From Peptoniphilus sp. (GTDB lineage Bacteria > Bacillota > Clostridia > Tissierellales > Peptoniphilaceae): a stretch of DNA of 17,772 nucleotides. A program made the translations under genes and the position numbers. Shown here one piece after another: positions 7,037 through 14,531 of this stretch (position 1 is its first letter; every line of letters begins with the position of its first letter). Below the pieces are notes generated by a model, which ran no database searches, had not been told where the DNA came from, and saw only the letters and a program-made list of their open reading frames with translations. Location of the stretch: positions 1 to 17,772 of the forward strand of contig JASBZH010000031.1 in the NCBI GenBank assembly GCA_029983555.1, given 5' to 3'.

Positions 7037-8368
7037 ATGCCAAATGAAGTAATTTTTTTATTAAAAAAATTAAATAGTGCTGGTTTTGAATCATATATTG
7101 TCGGTGGATGTGTAAGAGATAAACTTTTAGGACAAATTCCAAATGATTATGACATCACGACTTCTGCAAGGCCAGATGAGATAAAAGAAGTTTTTAAAGA
7201 TTTTAAGACGATTTCTATAGGAGAAAAGTTTGGTACTATAGGGGTTCTTTTAAAAGATGTTCTTTATGAAATTACCACATTTAGAATAGATGGAAAGTAT
7301 TTAAACCACAGAAAGCCAGAGGATGTCACTTTTTCAGATAATTTAAGAGATGATTTGGCAAGGCGCGATTTTACAATTAATGCTATGGCGATGGACATCG
7401 ATGAAAATCTCTACGATCCTTTCGGTGGCAGAAGAGATCTTTCAGATAGGATTATTAGATGTGTTGGAGATGCAGATAAGAGGATAAAGGAAGACGGACT
7501 TAGAATATTAAGAGCTATTCGCTTTGCCGGAAGATTTAACTTTTATATAGAAAGTGATTTATTGGAGGCAATGTCTTTTAACAGTGAAATTTTAAGAGAA
7601 ATTTCTGTTGAGAGAATTTTTGATGAATTTTCAAAGATACTTTTGACGGATAAACCTTCAAATAGCTTAATGATAATGGAAGAAACTGGAGTTATGGATG
7701 TATTATTCCCGGAGATAAAAAGGACAGTGGGATTTGATCAAAATAGTCCATATCACGACAAAACTCTTTTCGATCACCTCTTATGTGTTGTCGATACTGT
7801 GCCAAAAGATTTGAGTCTAAGGCTTGCCGCACTTTTTCACGATGTGAGCAAAGTCGACACCCTTACGATTGGAGAAGATGGAAGGGGACATTTTTTTGGA
7901 CATGAAGTTCTAGGTGCAGATGTGGCAAAAGATGTTTTAAAGAGATACAAAGCTTCCAACAAACTCATCGATAAAGTTCAGATTTTAATCCTAGATCACA
8001 TGAAAGTTCATTCTGAGATGACTGACAAGGCTCTTAGAAGACAGATTAAAAGAGTTGGAAAAGAAAATGTGATGGATCTATACGAACTTCTTATTGCAGA
8101 TTGCAAGTGCACTAGAGTTGACAGAGATGCTTCTTTTATTGAAAACAGACAAAAAAGGGTAAAAGAATTATTAAATGAAAAAGAGATGAAAACTGAAAAG
8201 TTTTTAAAGATAGACGGAAAAGATATTATTTCGTTGGGATTTAAAGAGGGAAAAATAATTGGGAAAATTCTAAAAGATTTAGAAGAACTGGTTTTAGATG
8301 ATCCAAAACTCAATACGCGAAAATATTTGATTGAATATATTAAAAAGAATTATAAAACAGGTGATTAA
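7037..8368 (+). CDS. cca: CCA tRNA nucleotidyltransferase
   Basis: This 443-residue class-II nucleotidyltransferase adds or repairs the 3' CCA end of tRNAs. The poly(A)-polymerase-like head has GGCVRDKLLG (23-32), the metal-binding DYD (38-40), RRDFTINAMA (109-118) with the adjoining DPFGGRRDL (127-135), and the base-selecting EDGLRILRAIRFAGRF (152-167). An HD domain follows, with LFHDVSK (266-272). The size fits HD-containing bacterial CCA enzymes. A CCA-specific rather than poly(A) polymerase role is inferred from overall resemblance. The start fits the usual distance to the GGCVRD motif, but there is no ribosome binding site and the putative promoter is only 14 nt upstream of the ATG. It heads a five-gene operon; its TAA abuts the ATG of glmM. 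Confidence 0.93.
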   Translation: MPNEVIFLLKKLNSAGFESYIVGGCVRDKLLGQIPNDYDITTSARPDEIKEVFKDFKTISIGEKFGTIGVLLKDVLYEITTFRIDGKYLNHRKPEDVTFSDNLRDDLARRDFTINAMAMDIDENLYDPFGGRRDLSDRIIRCVGDADKRIKEDGLRILRAIRFAGRFNFYIESDLLEAMSFNSEILREISVERIFDEFSKILLTDKPSNSLMIMEETGVMDVLFPEIKRTVGFDQNSPYHDKTLFDHLLCVVDTVPKDLSLRLAALFHDVSKVDTLTIGEDGRGHFFGHEVLGADVAKDVLKRYKASNKLIDKVQILILDHMKVHSEMTDKALRRQIKRVGKENVMDLYELLIADCKCTRVDRDASFIENRQKRVKELLNEKEMKTEKFLKIDGKDIISLGFKEGKIIGKILKDLEELVLDDPKLNTRKYLIEYIKKNYKTGD

Positions 8369-9712
8369 ATGGGTAGATTATTCGGAACAGATGGCGTAAG
8401 GGGCATTGCAAATAGAAAACTTACACCAAAATTGTGCTTTGATATTGGAAGAGCAGCTGGATTTGTACTTACAAAAAATAAAAAGGGAAAAGTTCTAGTT
8501 GGAAGAGATACAAGACTTTCTGGAGATTTAGTGGAATCTTCTCTAGTTGCAGGACTTTTAAGTATTGGTCTTGATGTGGACATAGCAGGTGTAATTCCGA
8601 CTCCAGGAGTTGCATATTTAACTAGAACAGGAGAATATCTATGCGGAGTTTCTATATCTGCATCTCACAATCCTTTTGAATATAATGGAATTAAGTTTTT
8701 CTCAAGCGAGGGATTAAAACTTGATGATACAGTGGAAGATGAGATAGAAGATAAAATTCTAGAGGGAACTAAAATATATAAAGAAGTTCTTGGCGAAGAT
8801 ATTGGAATAGTTACACGAAGCGACGCATTTGTAGAGAAATATAAGGACTACTTAAAAAGTTTAACTGATGATAGATTTGATGATTTTAACATTTCTCTTG
8901 ATATTGGAAATGGTGCTTTATATAATATTGCCAAAGAAGTATTAGAAAGCTATGGAGCAAATGTAAGTGTAATTAATGATAATCCAAATGGTAAAAATAT
9001 AAACTTAAAATGTGGCTCCACTAACCCAGAATTAATTCAAGAAGAAGTTTTGAAAAATAAATCAGACATAGGAATGAGTTTTGATGGAGATGCCGATAGA
9101 ATTATTGCTGTCGATGAAAAAGGAGAAATCGTCGATGGAGATCACATATTGGCAATAGTTGCGACATACTTAAAGAAAAAAGGCAAGTTAAAAAATAACG
9201 CTGTCGTTGGAACAATTATGTCAAACTTGGGACTTAAAAAGTATTTGGAGACAATTGGAGTTGATTTTATATCTACAAAAGTTGGAGACAGATATATATT
9301 GGAAGAGATGTTAAAGTCCAATTATATAGTTGGTGCAGAGCAATCAGGACACGCTATATTTTTGGATTATAATACTACAGGAGATGGACTTGCTACAGGT
9401 ATCCACTTATTAGAGATTATGAAAGAAGAATCTCAAAAGTTAAGCAAACTCAATTCGCTCGTTAAGAATTACCCTCAAGTTTTAAAAAATGCAAAAGTAA
9501 GGGATGATTTAAAGAATAAATTTAATGAATTTCCAGATATAGTAGAAAAAATTAAAGAGATTGAGGATAAATACGACGGAAATGGTCGCGTAGTCATTAG
9601 ACCTTCAGGAACAGAAGCGCTTGTTAGAGTTATGATTGAAGGAAAGGACACAGAACTCTTAGAAAGAGATGCTAAAGAGATAGTGGAACTTATAGAAGAG
9701 AAATTGAATTAG
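8369..9712 (+). CDS. glmM: Phosphoglucosamine mutase
   Basis: The 447-residue enzyme interconverts glucosamine-6-phosphate and glucosamine-1-phosphate in the cytosol, feeding UDP-GlcNAc for peptidoglycan. It has all the marks of the alpha-D-phosphohexomutase family: FGTDGVRG (5-12), the phosphoserine loop SISASHNP (95-102, active serine S99), the metal loop DGDADR (239-244), the sugar-binding EQSGH (324-328) and the phosphate-binding RPSGTE (411-416). Length and opening MGRLFGTDGVRG are typical of GlmM rather than of phosphomannomutases. The ATG directly follows the TAA of cca, with AGGTGA (8359-8364) inside the end of cca, so coupling is likely. In many Firmicutes glmM sits with the diadenylate cyclase genes cdaA/cdaR; that linkage is absent here. 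Confidence 0.95.
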   Translation: MGRLFGTDGVRGIANRKLTPKLCFDIGRAAGFVLTKNKKGKVLVGRDTRLSGDLVESSLVAGLLSIGLDVDIAGVIPTPGVAYLTRTGEYLCGVSISASHNPFEYNGIKFFSSEGLKLDDTVEDEIEDKILEGTKIYKEVLGEDIGIVTRSDAFVEKYKDYLKSLTDDRFDDFNISLDIGNGALYNIAKEVLESYGANVSVINDNPNGKNINLKCGSTNPELIQEEVLKNKSDIGMSFDGDADRIIAVDEKGEIVDGDHILAIVATYLKKKGKLKNNAVVGTIMSNLGLKKYLETIGVDFISTKVGDRYILEEMLKSNYIVGAEQSGHAIFLDYNTTGDGLATGIHLLEIMKEESQKLSKLNSLVKNYPQVLKNAKVRDDLKNKFNEFPDIVEKIKEIEDKYDGNGRVVIRPSGTEALVRVMIEGKDTELLERDAKEIVELIEEKLN

Positions 9713-9721
9713 GAGTTTTAA

Positions 9722-10555
9722 ATGTATAGAATTATTAGCGACACTAGCTGTGATTTAAAAAAGAATGAAATTGAAAAATTAAATATTTCATATGTGCCTT
9801 TTAATATTCAAGTTGAAGGAAATGAATTTATTGATGATGATAATTTCAAATTAGATGAATTTTTGGGTGAAATGGAAAAGAGCCACAACCCTATAAAAAC
9901 TTCTTGCCCTTCGCCATATGATTATTTAAAAGTAATAGAAGAAAATTTAGATAGGGAAATTTTTATAATTACTATTTCATCTAAACTTTCTGGATCATAT
10001 AATTCAGCAATAGTTGCTGCAAATGAGGCAAGAGAAAAGCATAAGGATTTAAAAATAAGCGTCTTGGATTCAAAGTCTGCAAGCGCTGGGCATACATTAA
10101 TTGTCTTAAAGCTACTAGAACTTTTAAAGGACAATAGTTTTGAAGATGCAGATAAAAAGATTAGAGGGATAATAGACAAAACTACGACTATGTTTGTACT
10201 TGAGAGTATGCAAAATCTTATAAAAAATGGTCGAATTAAAAAATCTGCTGGTTTACTTGCAAATGTTCTAAATATAAAGCCTGTAATGGTATCAAATGAT
10301 GGAGAAATTGAACTTTATGAAATAAATAGAGGAATTAAAAAATCTCTCGACAAGATGATAAAGGCAGTTGGAACTATAAGTAACAAGACTAGTTTTGACA
10401 TGATAACTATATCTTATTGCCAAAATAAAAAGAGAGCTGAAAAATTGGTAGAAAAATTTAATGAACTCTATGACATAGATGTAGTTGAGGTTAATCATAC
10501 AAATGGAATATCATCTGCCTATGCGGATTTAGGAGGAATAGTCATAGCTTTTTGA
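9722..10555 (+). CDS. DegV family fatty-acid-binding protein
   Basis: This 277-residue cytosolic DegV/FakB-type protein belongs to a family that holds a fatty acid and, in characterised members, presents it to the kinase FakA for phosphorylation. Family features are SDTSCDL (6-12), TSCPSPYDY (60-68; the T-S pair contacts the fatty-acid carboxylate in the family), ISSKLSGSYNSA (85-96) and DSKSASAGHT (116-125). Start ATG 9722 has AGGAG at 9711-9715, and the TAG of glmM overlaps this ribosome binding site. No fakA is visible in the window, so whether it works as a FakB or has another lipid-carrier role is not settled. Confidence 0.88.
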   Translation: MYRIISDTSCDLKKNEIEKLNISYVPFNIQVEGNEFIDDDNFKLDEFLGEMEKSHNPIKTSCPSPYDYLKVIEENLDREIFIITISSKLSGSYNSAIVAANEAREKHKDLKISVLDSKSASAGHTLIVLKLLELLKDNSFEDADKKIRGIIDKTTTMFVLESMQNLIKNGRIKKSAGLLANVLNIKPVMVSNDGEIELYEINRGIKKSLDKMIKAVGTISNKTSFDMITISYCQNKKRAEKLVEKFNELYDIDVVEVNHTNGISSAYADLGGIVIAF

Positions 10556-10563
10556 GGTGAAAT

Positions 10564-11703
10564 ATGACAAATTACGATGACAAAGATAGGTTTGACGAAC
10601 TTATTGATAAGGCGATAAAAGACGAAAACTTTAAGGAACTCAATAATTTTATAGAGGACATTAGCATGGGTGTCGAGCAGGCAGTTACTATGACTAAAAA
10701 ATCTATAAATAAATTTATGAACAAGAAAGACGAAAAATTGCCTTATTCTGTTCAAAAAGATGACAAAATTATAAATCAGAAACCAAAGACAATTAAGAGA
10801 GTAAAAAATTGGGATAAGGTTTTGAAATTTTCAATTATTTTTCATGCCATAGTTCTTTTTGGCTTTATAATTGACAGTTTTGACAGCGGTGGAACATTTT
10901 TTTATAATATGTTGATGATTGCTATTTGGGCTATACCTGCACTTTTACTGTCATTCTATGGACTTTATAGAAATAAAAAGAATAAGGAACAAATAATTAG
11001 GTTTAGAAAGTATGTTAGAGAGATTGGAAATAACACTGTAATTCCGGTTAGTGACCTCGCAGTTGCCACAGCAAAACCTATTGAATTTACTATAAATGAT
11101 CTTCTCGATTTAATAAATAAAGATTTATTTAGACAGGCGAGAATAGTGGAAAATGGAAAGCTATTTATTTTAGATTCAAAGACTTATAAACTTTATAAGA
11201 AGGAACTATTAAATTCTGAAATGAATGAGATTAACGACGAGGACAAAAACTCACTTACAGAAAATAAAGAAAAAGCAGACTTAATATTGAGGCAATCTAA
11301 AGTTTATATTAAAGATCTCACACATATTTGTAAAAATATAAATGAACCTATGAAGACTAAAATTGCAAAACTTTTAAAGACTATAACTAAAATCTTTGAA
11401 GTTGTAAAAGAAAATCCACAAGAGGCAGAAAATTTGAACAAGGCGACAGATTATTATTTGCCAATAACTGTTAAGCTATCAAATAATTATTTAGACCTTG
11501 CTGAAATGCCAACTGAATCTGTAAGTTCTTCACTAAGGGAAATTGAAAACACTATGGACACAATTCTTGTGGCATTTAATAAACTTTTGGACAACTTATA
11601 TGCAGATAAGATGCTTGATCTTTCAAGCGACATAAGTGTTCTAAAAACAATGTTAAAGCAAGAGGGACTTTTAGATGATGACGACTTTAAAGTTGGGAGG
11701 TAA
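10564..11703 (+). CDS. xpaC: XpaC-like membrane protein (5-bromo-4-chloroindolyl phosphate hydrolysis family)
   Basis: The 379-residue protein has a soluble, charged N-terminus (1-85), two predicted membrane segments (about 88-105 and 112-135) and a cytoplasmic remainder. Residues about 142-215 look like a small winged-helix-type module (RFRKYVREIGNNTVIPVSDL onward, ending in a K-L-F-I-L strand), as in XpaC-family proteins. Residues about 235-375 are all-helical. The family name comes from an indicator-substrate phenotype and does not establish an enzyme activity; I see no hydrolase motif. It is followed after 5 nt by a TelA-family gene, the same partnership as xpaC-yaaN in Bacillus subtilis, pointing to a shared envelope-related role. 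The start ATG has GAGGTGA at 10554-10560, overlapping the stop of the degV-family gene. Confidence 0.75.
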   Translation: MTNYDDKDRFDELIDKAIKDENFKELNNFIEDISMGVEQAVTMTKKSINKFMNKKDEKLPYSVQKDDKIINQKPKTIKRVKNWDKVLKFSIIFHAIVLFGFIIDSFDSGGTFFYNMLMIAIWAIPALLLSFYGLYRNKKNKEQIIRFRKYVREIGNNTVIPVSDLAVATAKPIEFTINDLLDLINKDLFRQARIVENGKLFILDSKTYKLYKKELLNSEMNEINDEDKNSLTENKEKADLILRQSKVYIKDLTHICKNINEPMKTKIAKLLKTITKIFEVVKENPQEAENLNKATDYYLPITVKLSNNYLDLAEMPTESVSSSLREIENTMDTILVAFNKLLDNLYADKMLDLSSDISVLKTMLKQEGLLDDDDFKVGR

Positions 11704-11708
11704 TTATA

Positions 11709-12830
11709 TTGGATAGAGAAATCAAGCTCACTTTAGATGGAGACGAAAGTTCACAAGATATAAATAAAGATATTACTAATGAAATTGTGCCTAAGGATAA
11801 AGAAGTAAACTTGACTGTTGAAGAACAAAAGCAAGTTGATGAATTTGCAAAGTCAATCGACATAACTAATTCAAATGTCGTTCTTCAATATGGAGTTGGA
11901 GCGCAAAGAAAGCTTTCAAATTTTTCCGAAAAGACACTTGAAAATGTAAAATCAAAAGACTTGGGAGAAGTTGGAGATTTGCTATCTGGCGTTGTAAATG
12001 AACTTAAAAATTTTGATATAGATGAAGAGGACAATAAATTTGTTGGATTTTTCAAAAAACAAGTAAACAATGTCACATCACTAAAGACAAAATATGACTC
12101 TGCAGAAAAAAATGTAGAGAATATAATGAATGCGCTTCAAAATCATCAAGTGACTTTGATGAAAGACATCGCAATGTTAGATCAGATGTATGATTTAAAC
12201 GAGTCTTATTATAAAGAACTCAGCATGTATATTATGGCAGGCAGAAAGAAACTTGAAGAAGCTAGAAGTGTAGAACTTCCAAAACTTCAAGCTGAGGCAG
12301 AAAAATCAAATTTGCCAATTGATGCGCAAAGAGCAAATGACTATGTCAATTTAATAAATAGATTTGAAAAGAAACTTCACGATCTTGATTTAACTAGAAT
12401 GATTTCTATTCAAATGGCTCCTCAAATTAGAATGGTTCAATCTTCTAATACAGTTATGGTTGAAAAAATTCAGTCGACACTTGTAAATACAATACCACTT
12501 TGGAAGTCACAAATGGTTATAGCGCTCGGCGCAAATCACTCTAAAGAGGCTGCAAAGACTACTAAAGAAGTCACTGATTTAACTAATAAGCTTTTAAAAA
12601 AGAATGCTGATACATTAAAACAAACTACTGTTGATACGGCCAGACTTTCAGAAAGAGGAATAGTTGATGTTGACACAATTAAGCACACAAATGAACAACT
12701 AATTTCTGCATTAAACGAAGTGAGAGAAATTCAAATAGAAGGACATAAGAAACGTCAGGAAGCTGAGACAGAATTAATTCATATAGAAGAAAATCTTAAA
12801 AATTCACTTAGAGAAATAGCAAATAAATAA
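11709..12830 (+). CDS. telA: TelA-family protein (toxic anion resistance)
   Basis: The 373-residue, almost entirely alpha-helical protein belongs to the TelA family (PF05816 by recall), first linked to tellurite resistance and since found with envelope-stress and lantibiotic/bacteriocin tolerance; its molecular activity is unknown. The conserved core runs about 35-350. It includes the region around 116-165 (FKKQVNNVTSLKTKYDSA, then MKDIAMLDQMYDLN) and a segment of repeated Gln/Met/Val residues near 225-260. No signal peptide or membrane segment is seen, so it is probably cytosolic and may act with the membrane-bound XpaC-like protein encoded just upstream. The start is TTG 11709: GGGAGG at 11695-11700 is 8 nt away and no ATG lies near. 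It is the last gene of the operon and ends 3 nt before a strong terminator hairpin. Confidence 0.85.
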   Translation: MDREIKLTLDGDESSQDINKDITNEIVPKDKEVNLTVEEQKQVDEFAKSIDITNSNVVLQYGVGAQRKLSNFSEKTLENVKSKDLGEVGDLLSGVVNELKNFDIDEEDNKFVGFFKKQVNNVTSLKTKYDSAEKNVENIMNALQNHQVTLMKDIAMLDQMYDLNESYYKELSMYIMAGRKKLEEARSVELPKLQAEAEKSNLPIDAQRANDYVNLINRFEKKLHDLDLTRMISIQMAPQIRMVQSSNTVMVEKIQSTLVNTIPLWKSQMVIALGANHSKEAAKTTKEVTDLTNKLLKKNADTLKQTTVDTARLSERGIVDVDTIKHTNEQLISALNEVREIQIEGHKKRQEAETELIHIEENLKNSLREIANK

Positions 12831-12833
12831 AAT

Positions 12834-12886
12834 AAAGTATGGCTTAAAATTATGCTAAAAGCATTTTAAAAGCCATACTTTTTTTA
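12834..12886. terminator. Terminator of the cca-telA operon, probably bidirectional
   Basis: A 12-bp stem (12834-12845 with 12870-12881, AAAGTATGGCTT on the left arm) is extended by TAAAT-type pairing (12845-12850 with 12863-12868) and a TGC/GCA apical pair. T residues continue to about 12885. On the minus strand the flank is T-rich (CTTTATTTTATTTATTT), so it may also end the converging PfoR-like gene, whose stop is 36 nt away. Confidence 0.85.
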
Positions 12887-12917
12887 GTTTGGAAAACTTT
12901 AATAATTTTAATTATAT

Positions 12918-13937
12918 TTATTTTTGAAAAGCAAGTTTCATGTCTCCATCTTTAATGAGTCCGCTCTTTCTCATAATTACATATATTATATAAGAAACTG
13001 CGGCTGGAAGAATAATGTGCATAAGGATTATTATTAAGAATAATTTTTTAAATGGAACATCTGGCATTGCACTAAATGTGGATATTTGTCCGACAAGTCC
13101 ACTTGTGCCCATTCCAGATCCGAGAGGAGTGTTTTCCAATTTAAAGACCATAGTTGAAAGTGGTCCTAGAATTGCTGATGCCAAAGTTGGTGGAACTAAA
13201 ATCATTGGATTTTTAACAATGTTTGGCATTTGCAACATACTTGTTCCAAGGCCTTGAGCAGCTAGACCTTCCATACCATTATCTCTAAAAGATATAACTG
13301 CAAATCCAACCATTTGGCAGCAACATCCAATTGTCGCAGCTCCTCCTGCTAGAGAAGATAGGGAAAGCATCATAGAAAGTGCAGCAGAAGATATAGGTAG
13401 TGTCAAAACTATTCCCACGATTACAGAAACTATAATCCCCATTAAAAATGGAGCTTTATCAGTTGCGCTTATAATTATATTGCCCAAAAAATTCATAAAA
13501 GATTGTATATATGGTCCGACGAAAGTCGCCATAAACACACCTATGAGAACTGTGATTGTGGGTGTAACTATAATGTCAATTTTTGTCTTGCCACTTACAA
13601 GTTTTCCAAATTCAACTGCAAATATAGTTGCAATATAAACTCCCATCGGACCTCCAAGTTCATTTCCGGCAAGTCCAACGACTGTTGCAGAAAAAACAAC
13701 AAGGCTAGGCGCACCTAGGGCAAAAGCAATCGCCACGGCAATTGCAGGACCTGTAGCTTTTTGAGCAAGCGGCCATAAAACTTCTGTTAAAAAGTTTATA
13801 TTAAAGCTATTTCCAATAGTATTTAAAATTGTTCCGACGAGTAGAGTTGCAAAAAGTCCATAAGCCATTGCTCCAAGAGCACTTATAAAATAAAGTTTAG
13901 CCTTCTCTTTAATTTTTGATTTTACGTAATCTGTCAA
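12918..13937 (-). CDS. PfoR-like PTS_EIIC_2 family membrane protein
   Basis: The 339-residue polytopic membrane protein has about eight to ten hydrophobic segments (for example 25-42, 64-90, 120-142, 163-190, 244-262 and 298-323). It resembles the PfoR/PTS_EIIC_2 group (COG3641 by recall). These look like the membrane (IIC) part of a sugar phosphotransferase system but usually occur without IIA/IIB, as here. The name PfoR derives from a Clostridium perfringens toxin-regulation locus; a transport role is more likely but no substrate is known. Distinctive segments are the GGPMGVYIATIFAVEFGKL stretch (95-113), a triple cysteine in ATIGCCCQMVGFA (201-213) and GLGTSMLQMPNI (229-240). The start is TTG 13937, set by AAAGGAG at 13944-13950 with 6-nt spacing; the next Met is inside the first membrane segment. 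It is monocistronic. Confidence 0.8.
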   Translation of the reverse strand: MTDYVKSKIKEKAKLYFISALGAMAYGLFATLLVGTILNTIGNSFNINFLTEVLWPLAQKATGPAIAVAIAFALGAPSLVVFSATVVGLAGNELGGPMGVYIATIFAVEFGKLVSGKTKIDIIVTPTITVLIGVFMATFVGPYIQSFMNFLGNIIISATDKAPFLMGIIVSVIVGIVLTLPISSAALSMMLSLSSLAGGAATIGCCCQMVGFAVISFRDNGMEGLAAQGLGTSMLQMPNIVKNPMILVPPTLASAILGPLSTMVFKLENTPLGSGMGTSGLVGQISTFSAMPDVPFKKLFLIIILMHIILPAAVSYIIYVIMRKSGLIKDGDMKLAFQK

Positions 13938-13950
13938 TTTTCTCTCCTTT

Positions 13951-14421
13951 TAAGCTATGTAGCGTTATGATTTTATGATATAGTGCGAGTGAAATTTAAA
14001 ATAGTAAGTTTGTAAATGTATAAATTTGTCAACTTCTATTAAAAAATCCCATACATATTTTATCTCTTATAATTTTAATTACAAGCATTTGCGAGAAGTT
14101 TTTAAAATAAAATAATTAATTAGTCTTTTATTATTGGATTAAAATTTAAAAAGTTAATATTTATAGTATTAAAAAAATATTGTGAAAACAATTTGATAAA
14201 AGAGAGATGTGCGAGTTTTGAGAAAATAATTTTAGAAATTTTTGATGAATGTTTATATCTATTTAGCCATTATAATTAATGAGCTTATTAGTGTTTTTAA
14301 ATTTTTATTGGGTATAATGTAATAGTAAGAAATGTTAATATATTATGAAAAAACGACAGGTTGAGAAATTGAATTATTTATATTTTTATTTAAAATTAAG
14401 TCATAAAAATGGAAAAAATTT
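13951..14421. other. Long AT-rich divergent spacer with three TGCGAG repeats
   Basis: About 470 nt between the PfoR-like gene and the fusion-gene promoter hold no convincing gene. I see three copies of TGCGAG followed 7-8 nt later by AAAATA (13984, 14090, 14210). A TTGACA lies on the minus strand (14032-14027) that could be the -35 for the PfoR-like gene, though no good -10 follows at 17 nt. An isolated TATAAT lies at 14313-14318. No hairpin resembling a riboswitch terminator was found by eye. Confidence 0.5.
13984..14228 (+). repeat. Three dispersed direct repeats TGCGAG-N(7-8)-AAAATA
   Basis: Copies start at 13984, 14090 and 14210, all in the same orientation, spaced 106 and 120 nt apart. 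The first two have 8 nt and the third 7 nt between TGCGAG and AAAATA. The spacer has few G and C residues, so three G-rich hexamers in the same context stand out. Function unknown. Confidence 0.45.
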
Positions 14422-14450
14422 TTGACACTTTAGGCAGCTTGTTGTATACT
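14422..14450 (+). promoter_or_regulatory. Strong promoter of the acyl-CoA dehydrogenase fusion / flavodiiron operon
   Basis: A perfect -35 TTGACA (14422-14427) is followed after exactly 17 nt by TATACT (14445-14450). A second hexamer, TATAAT (14450-14455), overlaps its end. Initiation near 14457 gives a leader of about 75 nt. This is the best sigma-A-type promoter in the window and the only one with a consensus -35. Confidence 0.8.
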
Positions 14451-14482
14451 ATAATCATTGTATACCGATTAGGTATTGATTA
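14449..14482. promoter_or_regulatory. Candidate operator: PerR/Fur-like 7-1-7 box and overlapping inverted repeat
   Basis: CTATAATCATTGTAT (14449-14463) matches 11 of 14 defined positions of the PerR consensus TTATAATNATTATAA (consensus from memory). It overlaps the last base of the -10 and the expected start site. Overlapping it is a nested inverted repeat: TAATCA (14452-14457) with TGATTA (14477-14482), and ATACC (14462-14466) with GGTAT (14472-14476) around GATTA. TTGTATAC also occurs twice (14442 and 14458). A repressor bound here would block initiation. Which regulator, if any, is inference; AT-rich DNA gives chance matches. Confidence 0.4.
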
Positions 14483-14531
14483 TTTTCATTTTGAAAACAT
14501 TCACAAGTATTAATTTTAAGAGGAGGCAATT

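Noticed and set aside
8008..8313. 101-codon minus-strand open frame inside cca
   Set aside because: Ser/Phe-rich antisense shadow of a conserved gene with no independent signals.
14313..14318. Isolated TATAAT in the spacer as a second promoter
   Set aside because: No matching -35 and no TGN extension; such hexamers are expected by chance at this base composition.
14345..14425. 26-residue open frame (MKKRQVEKLNYLYF start) in the divergent spacer
   Set aside because: No ribosome binding site, runs into the -35 of the fusion operon promoter, and composition is that of AT-rich noncoding DNA.
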